DNA from: Lentilactobacillus raoultii
Lineage (GTDB): Bacteria; Bacillota; Bacilli; Lactobacillales; Lactobacillaceae
Length of the DNA stretch: 64,000 nucleotides
Assembly (NCBI RefSeq): GCF_900411375.1
Contig: NZ_LS422982.1
Location: 1 to 64,000 of the forward strand
Direction of reading: 5' to 3'
The first letter of the stretch is position 1. Each line of letters starts with the position of its first letter. Below, piece by piece: positions 7,776-18,300 of the stretch. Both the position numbers and the translations under genes were made by a program. The notes under the pieces are model-generated. The model was given only the letters and a program-made list of their open reading frames with translations, was not told the origin of the DNA and did not search any database.

Positions 7776-8046
7776 AGGAATTTTTTTTAGTGAAGCAACT
7801 TGATTGAATTTCTTCATATAAGGCGAAAAAAGCGGTCTGGCAGGCATCAAGAAACTTCAAAAAATGACTTGACTTGTTAAAAAAAGCTAGTATTGTCAAT
7901 AGGCAAGTGATATTTTGCTAAGTCCTCACATGGCAGTTGGCGAAAAATCATTTAAAAAAATTTTTTTGAGCGGTCAAATCGGCCATCTGTCAGCGCTTCC
8001 ACGCAAAAATGGTGAGATTGAGATTAAAATAAATCTAATTTACGGG

Positions 8047-8075
8047 TTGACAAGTTCAAAAAAGTTGTGTTAAAT
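8047..8075 (+). promoter_or_regulatory. Probable ilvB promoter
   Basis: TTGACA at 8047-8052 and TTAAAT at 8070-8075 are 17 bases apart. A roughly 95-base leader with a small AACCAT...ATGGTT hairpin follows. No T-box core or leader peptide was seen for ilvB. I recognise no gene between 7776 and 8174. Confidence 0.6.
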
Positions 8076-8174
8076 TTCAACCATCACGAAATGGTTATTC
8101 GCAGATTAAGTTAAAACGGGCCTAACGTGATGTTGTTAGATACATAATGTGTTTTGAAAGGATGTGAATCAGAG

Positions 8175-9878
8175 ATGCTTGCTGAAGAATCAAAACCGGC
8201 AACCGGAACTGAAACCGGGGCCGAAATCCTGGTTGATGCATTAGCGGAACAGGATGTTGATTTCTTATTTGGATATCCGGGTGGTGCCGTATTACCGTTA
8301 TATGACGCGCTTTATACCAAATCATTTGGGAATGTCTTAACCCGTCATGAGCAAGGGGCCGTGCACGCTGCTGAAGGGTATGCCAAAACGACCGGTAAAA
8401 CGGGCGTTGTTTGTGTGACAAGTGGTCCGGGGGCGGGCAATGTCGTCACTGGCATTGCGGATGCCCAGATGGATTCGGTACCGTTGGTTGTGTTTACGGG
8501 TCAGGTAACCCGTTCTGCAATTGGCACTAATGCATTTCAAGAATTGGACATTGTCAGTGTGACCAAGCCAATCACCAAAGCTAATTTCCAAGTTTCAGAC
8601 GTCAACCAGTTACATAATACCGTCACTAAAGCCTTTGAGATCGCCCAAAGTGGTCGCAAGGGACCGGTTTTGGTTGATCTCCCCAAGGATGTCACATCAC
8701 AGATGGCCGCCTTTGACCCTCAAGTCACCTCAACGAAATCGGCGGCGCCAGCCAAGTTGGGCAAGACCCAACAGGCAACGTTGGCTGCAGCCCTTGAAGC
8801 ATTGAGTTATGCGGCTAAACCGGTTGTTGTCGTCGGCGCTGGGGTTGCTGCGGCGCAGGCAACGACTGAGTTCAATCAGTTCGTTCATGATTGGAATCTG
8901 CCGGTAGTTGCCACGTTACTTGGGTTAGGAACACTTCCAAGCGACGATCCGCTGTTCTTGGGCATGGGTGGCATGCACGGTAGTTATGCGGCTAACATGG
9001 CTTTGGCAGAAAGTGACTTTTTGTTGAACATCGGCTCGCGTTTCGACGATCGGATGGTGCCTAAAGCGGCCAACTTCGCCGATCGTAAGACGATTGTGCA
9101 TATCGATATTGACACCCATGAATTGAACAAGATTTTGAAGGCCGATTACTCAGTGGAAGCCGATGCCAAAGCGGCTCTTCAGGAAATGAACGCCAGTCAG
9201 GCGACTAAGCCACAAACGCCGGCTTGGAATCAGTTATCAGTTGAACGAAAGGCTGAGCACCCTGAGGATACTGAACCGGCACGGGGCCAATTTAACCCTC
9301 ATGAAGTGATCAGTGCCGTGGGTAAAACCACGAACGGTGACGCGATTGTGGTCACGGATGTTGGCCAACACCAGATGTGGGCGGCCCAATCGTATCCGTT
9401 CAAGCATCCCCGCCAGTTAGTGACTTCCGGGGGGTTGGGTACCATGGGATATGGATTACCCGCCGCAATCGGTGCCAAACTGGGCAACCCAGATCGGGAC
9501 GTTGTATTGTTCGTCGGGGATGGTGGTTTTCAAATGACCAGTGAAGAACTGGAAGTGCTGGCCGCAGAGGGCTTAAATGTCAAGATTTTCCTTTTGAATA
9601 ATCATGCATTAGGAATGATTAGACAATGGCAGGATGCCTTCTATTCAAATCACCGGTCACAATCACTGTTTAACCATCAACCGGATTTCAAAAAATTAGC
9701 CGATGCCTACGACATTAACTATCGGCAATTGGATTCGGCCAAACCGTTGGAACAACAATTAAATGCGATCTTTGATGATCCCAAGTCAACCTTGGTTGAG
9801 GTTCAGGTACCGGTTGACGAACAGGTTTATCCAATGGTGGCACCTGGCCACAAGAACAGTGATATGCTGGGCTTTTAA
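8175..9878 (+). CDS. ilvB: Acetolactate (acetohydroxyacid) synthase large subunit
   Basis: 567 residues. A ThDP/FAD enzyme condensing pyruvate with pyruvate or 2-ketobutyrate, the first common step to valine and isoleucine. Visible are GYPGGAVLPLYDAL (33-46), the catalytic Glu59 in TRHEQGAVHAAEGYA, and the ThDP motif GDGGFQMTSEELEVLAAEG near residue 448 ending in LLNN. MIRQWQDAFY follows. This pattern fits anabolic IlvB rather than catabolic AlsS. The start at 8175 was chosen over an in-frame TTG at 8154 because AAAGGA lies between them, 12 bases upstream. ilvC follows; no intact regulatory subunit gene (ilvN) lies between. Confidence 0.95.
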   Translation: MLAEESKPATGTETGAEILVDALAEQDVDFLFGYPGGAVLPLYDALYTKSFGNVLTRHEQGAVHAAEGYAKTTGKTGVVCVTSGPGAGNVVTGIADAQMDSVPLVVFTGQVTRSAIGTNAFQELDIVSVTKPITKANFQVSDVNQLHNTVTKAFEIAQSGRKGPVLVDLPKDVTSQMAAFDPQVTSTKSAAPAKLGKTQQATLAAALEALSYAAKPVVVVGAGVAAAQATTEFNQFVHDWNLPVVATLLGLGTLPSDDPLFLGMGGMHGSYAANMALAESDFLLNIGSRFDDRMVPKAANFADRKTIVHIDIDTHELNKILKADYSVEADAKAALQEMNASQATKPQTPAWNQLSVERKAEHPEDTEPARGQFNPHEVISAVGKTTNGDAIVVTDVGQHQMWAAQSYPFKHPRQLVTSGGLGTMGYGLPAAIGAKLGNPDRDVVLFVGDGGFQMTSEELEVLAAEGLNVKIFLLNNHALGMIRQWQDAFYSNHRSQSLFNHQPDFKKLADAYDINYRQLDSAKPLEQQLNAIFDDPKSTLVEVQVPVDEQVYPMVAPGHKNSDMLGF

Positions 9879-9897
9879 AGAAAATTACTTTGAGGAG

Positions 9898-11027
<1,130 letters not shown>

Positions 11028-11033
11028 TAGTGA

Positions 11034-11149
11034 GCGGATTCAAGCGGTTAATCTACGAAGGCTAAGGCGTCAAGAGGTGAAAAGCCTGACTTTGGCTTTT
11101 TGCCTCTTGATCCCTTAGACGTAGTAGATTGCTTGAAGGAGATGTCCTA
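11034..11149 (+). repeat. Interspersed covariant hairpin repeat, one unit (forward)
   Basis: A long imperfect hairpin with paired blocks AATCT/AGATT, CTAAGG/CCTTAG, TCAAGAGG/CCTCTTGA and a core AAAAGCC/GGCTTTT, flanked by GTGAGCGGATTCAAGCGGTTA. It is the first of a family found at eight intergenic places in the window. Here it follows ilvC. Confidence 0.8.
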
Positions 11150-11237
11150 CTAACAAGCGGTTAGATTCCAAGATTATTTTCTAACATGTTGATTAAATTG
11201 TGAGCTTTCCCCCTCACAACTAACTAGGCAATTAAAC

Positions 11238-11282
11238 GAAAGGACTGAATGAAAACCCACTCCGGTTTATTCAGTCCTTTTG
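11238..11282 (+). terminator. Terminator after ilvBC
   Basis: AAAGGACTGAAT and ATTCAGTCCTTT form a 12-bp stem, ending in TTTT, about 210 bp beyond the ilvC stop and after the hairpin repeat. The T run overlaps the start of the next transcription unit. Confidence 0.85.
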
Positions 11283-11309
11283 AATACATATACAATCAAG
11301 GAGGCAATT

Positions 11310-12092
11310 ATGGAACGAATTTTGAGATTTGATGACGTCTCGGTGACTCGCGGCAAGAAAAAAATTCTGCACCATATTAATTGGCAGGTAAATCAAAATG
11401 AAAACTGGGCCATTTTAGGCTTGAACGGGGCGGGTAAAACGACCATGTTGAAAATGATTCATGGTGATCTATGGCCAACAACTGGTCAATTGGAAGTTTT
11501 GGGTGGCGTTTTTGGCCACACCAATATTCCCGAACTAAAAACTAAGATTGGTTGGGTCAGTAATGCGCTTCAAGACCAGCTGCATACCGGTGATCCGGTT
11601 GACTTGATTGTGCTTTCCGGAAAATTCGCCAGTATTGGGATTTATCAGGAATTTTCACAGTCTGAATTAGATGAAGCCCGTCAAATCTTAATCGATATGG
11701 GTGGCCAAAAACTCTTGGGTAAAAAGTATGCGGTACTGTCGCAGGGAGAACGCCAACTGGTGTTAATTGCCCGGGCAATGATGGCACATCCCAAATTACT
11801 GATTTTGGATGAACCTTGTAACGGTTTGGATTTATTTGCCAGGGAAGAATTGTTGAGCCGAGTTGCCAGGATTGCGGAAATGCCCAATCGGCCAGCTTTA
11901 TTGCTGGTGTCCCACTACACGGAGGAACTATTGCCATGTTTTAATCACGTTTTATTGCTGCGTTCGGGTCAAGTGATTAAGAAGGGCGCCCGTAAGCAAG
12001 TCTTAACGGCAGATAGTTTATCTGACTTCTATGAAAAGCCAATTCAAACGGTCACCATTGATGGTAATCGATTGGCTGTTTATCCTAAATAA
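11310..12092 (+). CDS. Stand-alone ABC transporter ATP-binding protein (YlmA-like)
   Basis: 260 residues. Walker A GLNGAGKTT at about 37-45, signature LSQGERQ near 158, and Walker B LLILDEPCNGLD near 182. A switch His occurs in LLVSHYTEE. The signature reads LSQGE rather than LSGGQ, as in the YlmA/ModF-type soluble ATPases. No permease gene is adjacent, so the partner is unknown and a non-transport role is possible. The start at 11310 follows AAGGAGG; an upstream in-frame ATG at 11280 lies in the preceding terminator. Confidence 0.85.
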   Translation: MERILRFDDVSVTRGKKKILHHINWQVNQNENWAILGLNGAGKTTMLKMIHGDLWPTTGQLEVLGGVFGHTNIPELKTKIGWVSNALQDQLHTGDPVDLIVLSGKFASIGIYQEFSQSELDEARQILIDMGGQKLLGKKYAVLSQGERQLVLIARAMMAHPKLLILDEPCNGLDLFAREELLSRVARIAEMPNRPALLLVSHYTEELLPCFNHVLLLRSGQVIKKGARKQVLTADSLSDFYEKPIQTVTIDGNRLAVYPK

Positions 12093-12147
12093 TGACTGAA
12101 TTTGTAGGGTAACTGTCTGCTTATGAATCCCATTTTAGCAAAATCTA

Positions 12148-12198
12148 AAAAATCTCGTATGATCAACATGTTAAGACGTTGACGATACGAGATTTTTT
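12148..12198 (+). terminator. Terminator after the ABC ATPase gene
   Basis: AATCTCGTAT pairs with ATACGAGATT, with inner GTCAAC-type pairing, and is followed by a run of T. The remaining sequence to 12372 is AT-rich and holds the presumed promoter of the surface protein; no clear boxes were seen. Confidence 0.75.
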
Positions 12199-12372
12199 TA
12201 ATCTATTTATGGCTTTTAGACAAAATAAATTATTTTGACTAAATTTAATGGCCAAAATGGCATAGTTTCTTCATGAATTATTCTAAGAATGGTTAAATTT
12301 TCCTGTTAAGCTAATAAGCGTAAATTAAAAATGTCTAATTGTAACCATTAGCAACCCATGGGGAGGATAACC

Positions 12373-15300
12373 ATGAAGTTCTTAAGTAAAAAATTGATTA
12401 TTCAAATAGTAGGTGTGTTGACACTGCTTTTTGGTAATTTTTTGACGGCTGGACAGGCTTTGGCAGAAGCTGCCAAACCTGGCGATGTTTCTGTAAGTCA
12501 AGCAGCCTTAGTCAATGAACGAGAGCAGTTGATCAATCAGACAAAAGTTGGTGAAAAAGCGAAGCTGAGCTTTAATTTAACGGTGGGCAGCCGTTCTAAG
12601 AATGGGAAGGTGAGGTTTAATTATGATGATCAGTTGTTAAAGATCAAACCAAGAAGATATCGGTACGCAAATGGTGCGACTCGGGTAGTGATCACAATTG
12701 GCGCCGATGAGTCCGAAATTCGTTGGCGCGGCGCCGATGGTCGGGTGACAGTGCCAGTGAGTTTACCGACTACGTTTCGACGACCAGCTGATCAACTGGC
12801 GCTAAAATTGACGATTGCTGGGCAAAAAATTCAATTGCCAGCGATTAGCGTCTTGAAAAAATCAGCTGATTTAAAACAAGAAAAAGCGGCGACTGCTGGT
12901 GACTTGAAATCGGCGAATCAATTTGAAACAATGCAGCAGCAAGAGCAAGCAGAAGCTGCTCAGAAGGCGAGTCAGCAGCAACAGCAACAAGCTTATTTAG
13001 AGAAGAAACAGGCAGCCGATCAAAAAAAGGCGGCTGAAAAACAACAGCAAGCAATTGCTGAAAGCAAGAAGCAACAGCGTTCTGCAGACAATCAACAATC
13101 GGTAAAGACACCTAAAGCGACGGCCGATTCTGTCAAAAGTCAGAGTAGCAGTTCGGAATCAACACTTAAAGAAAGCGTTACTGACAGTCGGAAAGCTATC
13201 GAAAAAACGGCTGAAGCTGATGATGAGGGCGAGCCGCCAGCGGGACCAACTGCTGGCGTCCAGGAATCTTCAAAAAGCCAATCAGCGGTAAAACGGGTCT
13301 TTACTCGAAGCGACGAATCAGAAGGCACACGATCTATCAACGAATTGGTTAAAAATTATTTCTTTGATAAAATCAGCTACACCATTCATCAAGATGGTAA
13401 TTCATCAACGCATGACTTGCCGACAGGTGAAAATTCAGGCAACGTTCAGATCCCTGAAACGATCCGGGGAAGTGACAGCGTTGATTTACATTGGGAATGG
13501 AGTACGGGCAACATTGAAGACAAAAATGCTTTCCCGGCTGATCAACGAATTCAAGATGGTGACTATTACGAGTTTGACTTGAAAGGGTTCAAATACGACT
13601 ATGGTCAAAATGAGCGGATTAAACAGCCAATTGTTGCGAGTCAGAATAATCGACGGGTCGGATATTTTATTATGACGCCGACGGATGACCCAGGCGTTCA
13701 AAAGATCCGGATTGTCTTTACACCGGGCGAATTGGCTAATACCGATGTCAGATACAGTACTAATCTCTCGACAACTTTTGATGAAAGTAAGGAAGAAATT
13801 CACTTTGGTCAGGTGGCTGAAGATGGTGGCGGCGTGCAGGTAGCTAAGGCGTCGATCGATATTCGAAAGGATGGTAATTGGAATACTCAAATTGTTGACG
13901 GGAAAGAGTACAATGACTATTCAAAGGTAAAATGGACGTCTGTTTTTAACGTTAAGAGATCTGAAGGCCAAGATCAAAGAGGAGCCTCAAAAGTCGTCCT
14001 GCTTGATCAGTTTGAGCAGCGCGGGGGCTACGACAATAGTGGTAAATTTGAATATGAAATTGAAGGAATTAAGGATGGTAAGAAGGTCTCCAGCCAGGCT
14101 AAACCTGTAGTGGAGCGGGATGGCACCTCTAAAACAGCCCGATTTACGTTTAATGCGGCCGATATTTTTGAGGACCCTGAAGTAGTGATTACCAAAATCA
14201 CGTTAACGCATACCGCTTCGATTTGGAATTTAAACAATGACCTTTATGAAAATCAAATTCGGGTAGAATCCTGTCAAATTGGCAACGATAAGGTGCAGAC
14301 GGATTGGGCTGAAGCCAGTGTTAAGAACACGAAAGACCATCTTCAAAAAACGATGGATATTTTACCTGGCGGCATTGTCCAAGCAAAAGTGCGGTTCGCA
14401 GTGGACGCCGACGACGATATTGCCAAGCTCACTTTAACAGATAAGGTGCTATCTCAAAAATTTAAATATGATGAAGCATCATTTAAGCTATTTGCCTTAA
14501 ACGCAAGTGGGCGGTATGAGCAGGTTAATTTAGACGAGTTGAGTAACTGGAGAATTGCTGATGATGGCCATTCTTTTGAAATTAAATTTAAAGAAGAAGT
14601 CAAACCTAAAACAGGTCGTCAGGTTTACCGGCTGGAGTATCAATTAAAACCAGACGGTGCGACGAACGAAGATTACAATCCACTGACAAATCAGGTCAGA
14701 TGGAAGGATAAAGAGTACGCTGAAAAAAAGACGTATAAAACGGCTAATGAAAAAACAGCAACCGGTAAGTGGGTCAGTGGCACTTTCGATGACGACACTG
14801 ACTGGGATAAGATGACGACCAGTTGGCGAATTGGTGTCAATTTATTGGACCGTGACATTAATTTTCCGGTTGAGATTGTCGATTTTGATGCGGCTAATGC
14901 TAATACCGCTAATTACTTGAAGTATCAACAATTCTTCGATAACTTTAAGCAGGCCGATGCCGATAGATTGAAGGATTATCTTGACTTTCAGTACCTGCCA
15001 ACCGGGTCTGGGACTCATAGATCAATTGCCTATTACTATGATGCTGAATCAGGTAAGTACTATTGGGGTAACCAGGATGATCAATCAAAACGGGAAGCCT
15101 TTGAGATTAGTTACAATGAAGGTAAGATGACCATTCAGGTTAAGAGTAATCCAAATACGGCAGGTGAGGGTGAACGGGCCAGCCGAAAATTTTATGTCAA
15201 GCTGAGCCAAGTACCAATCGACACCGAGAAGCTGCATCAAGCCCTGGAATCGGACAAAGCACCTGAAAGGTTGTCCAATAGCGCCTCGGTTAAATTTGAT

Positions 15301-18300
15301 GGCGAGAAAAAACAATATTATTCAGCAAGTGTGCCAATTCCAGAACTTATCGCCGAAAACATTTCCAAACGGGGTCAGTTGGACGAGAACTTTCAAGATC
15401 CGGACCACCGTTATATCAATTGGGAAGTCGCGATTAATTATCAAAATTATTTGATTCCTGAAGTCCTCAAGGGAGGCATTCATATTCACGACATTTTTGG
15501 ACCAGATAAAATGATTAATAAGTCAGGCACTAGCAGTACTTCTGCCAATTTACAAGATCTGTCTGGGTTCAAAGAGAGCTTAAAAGTTTCAGTAGCCAAT
15601 CTTTCCGGTGATGGTAGTGAATTAGTGGGTGACCGCCAGCAACTTTCACCGGCTGATTATAAAATTGAGGATCTAAAGATCGATACCAAGCCGGGTGACT
15701 CACTAACCGATTTAACGTGTCGATTCATTTTAACGGAATCCGGGAAAAAGATAGTCGAAGACACCGGTAAGCACGTTTTCGTTTTTGAGTATCAAACTAA
15801 AGCTAATCTCAATAAGCAATCTGATGAACTCAGTCATCTTGGTAAATGGGTTTTCCACAACCAGGTTAAAATGACCAAGGGCGAAGGCGCAGAAGCAAAA
15901 TCACTGGAGACCAAAGCTGAAGTCGGTTATGCCGACAATGGGTATTTACTGCACAAATATGGTAAGTTGGAGAAAATAACACCGAACAATCAGGAATTAT
16001 CTGGGATTAAATGGACAAATTTAATTAACGGGGAAGGTAAAACGATTTCCGGTGATCACATTAAAATTGTCGACCAGCTGAAAAGTGTCAATCACGCTCA
16101 TTTGAACACGGATGACCCAGCGTACCAGCCGAAGCTGTACTATGCTAAACGAACCTTGGATAAAGAGAGTCAGACGGTTTACTATGAACCGGATATGGAT
16201 CGGGAATTCCCTGCGGATAAGTATAACATTAGTTACAGCGATGATTTATTAACGATGACAATCGATTTCAAAGATGATGACGGTAAATTCAAAATCGATG
16301 CGCCACTCATGTTGGTTTATCATACGGTCATTAATGACGGTAGTGCAGGTAGTGAATATGGGAATACCATTACCTTGCATGTCGGTGAGAAAAAATTTAC
16401 CGATGGGAGTGTGATTGGTTCCAATATTGAAAGTGGCGCCTCATTTAAACAGTTTGGTGTTAATATCAAGAAAACGAATCGAAACGGCGTGCCGCTGCCA
16501 GGCGTGATCTTCAACTTGGAAACAACGACCAAGCAGGATCCAAATGACTGGCAAACGGTGAAGGGCACTGACGGGCAAGCCATTACCGCAACAACCAACG
16601 AAGACGGCGTCGCCTCGTTTGCAGGACTAGGGACTAAGGACGTGTATCGAGTGGTCGAGGCTAAAGGAAACGATGATCATTACTTTACGAACTTTATTTC
16701 GGAAACGATCACCTTTGAAAAGGCCGAAGATTATTTGTATCACGTCCAGGCTAAAAATCCGTATAAGGGCGATTTGGAAATTCACAAACAAGTTAATTCA
16801 ACGGATCCGAGCCATGCCAATGATCCCTTTGAGTTTCACTTACGGGCTCGTGACAATGATGGAAATTATCCGAAGCCCAATCCACTGGGCCCTAGTGGAA
16901 CAGATGGTCAACTGCCGGATTTTGGTTATGAAATTTATGAGGGCGACCAACAGGTGACTAGTGGGACCGTGACCTTTGGTGATGAGAGCAATACGCTGGC
17001 AAAATTACCAGCCATTAAAGACAATCAGCACATCGTTATCAAAGGGTTACCTCAAAACCTGCTTTACCAAGTTGAGGAAATCAATAGTACCACATTTAAA
17101 ACCAGTCACGAAACAAATAATCTAACAGCCAAAATAAATCAAGAAAATCAAACGGGCAAACGGACGGATTTACTTCAACTGCAACAAGGGAAGGGGACTA
17201 ATCCAGGCATTATCACGTTTACCAACCGCTTTGATACGGAAGAAAAACCGGCTGAGTTTAAATTCACCAAACGTTTGAAAGATCCAAGCACCGAAAGTGA
17301 TCGTCAAAAGCCGTTTGAGTTTAAGCTGGCTCTCTATAGCTCGACAAATGAGCTGATGGATTATGATGGGAGAATTAAAGGTGTCAAAGTAACGGCTGAT
17401 GGGACGACGAGGACGGATGTTTGGTTTGACTTTAAAGATGGGCAGGCCACTCACTGGGCAACTTCCAGTGATGGAGCAGCCGATCAAAAGATCACACTGG
17501 CGGATGGAGAGTCCTACGAGAAAATCATGCTGCCAAACGAAAGCCGATTGAAATTGTTTGAAAAAACTGACGATCAGTATTCCTTGGTCAGCTACCAATT
17601 GGATGATGGCAATCAAGTTAAACCAGCTGATCAGGAAGGCGACTTCCATGCGGTGGGACCAATTGAAGCCACTCACCAGTCTGTTACGGTCATTAATGAA
17701 CAACGTGAGAATCAACTGGCTTTCAGTAAGTCAGTGATGGGACAATTGGGTGACCTTAAGGCGTTTAACTTTGAAATCGAAGCTGCTAACGAAAAGACGT
17801 TGGCGGCCATCAAAGAAAAGACCTTTGCGGTTTCGATTGTGAATGCCACGACCGGTCGGCCAATCAATACTGGAAAGGTGACTTTTGATAAAAACGGTCA
17901 AGCTTCCCGGATTAAACTAGGTGAGCTTAATGAAGAACCGTTAACTTTACAGGATGGTCAAAAGTTGATTTTATCCGGCTTACCGACTGATGCAACCCAT
18001 TTTAAAGTAACTGAGAAAATCAATGCATCTGATCCGCAACTAAATTTTGAGACCACTTATTCAGTAGCCGGTGGGGAAGTTCAATCCGGAAGGGTAGCGG
18101 GAATTGAATTGAATACCGGAAAGGTACCGAATTTAATTGCCTTTACCAATACCATTGAAGATTATGTACCATTAATTGTTAAGAAAACGGTTAGTGGGGG
18201 CGCACCAAAAGATCAAAAATTTGAATTTGACATGACGATTGCGCCAAGTGAACGGCTAAAAGCGTCAAAAGTTGAATTTAATGGCCAATTAATGACGGCC

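Noticed and set aside
8047-8174. A T-box or leader-peptide attenuator in front of ilvB
   Set aside because: No GGTGGTACCGCG-type core, terminator stem or BCAA-rich short ORF was found in this leader, only a small hairpin.
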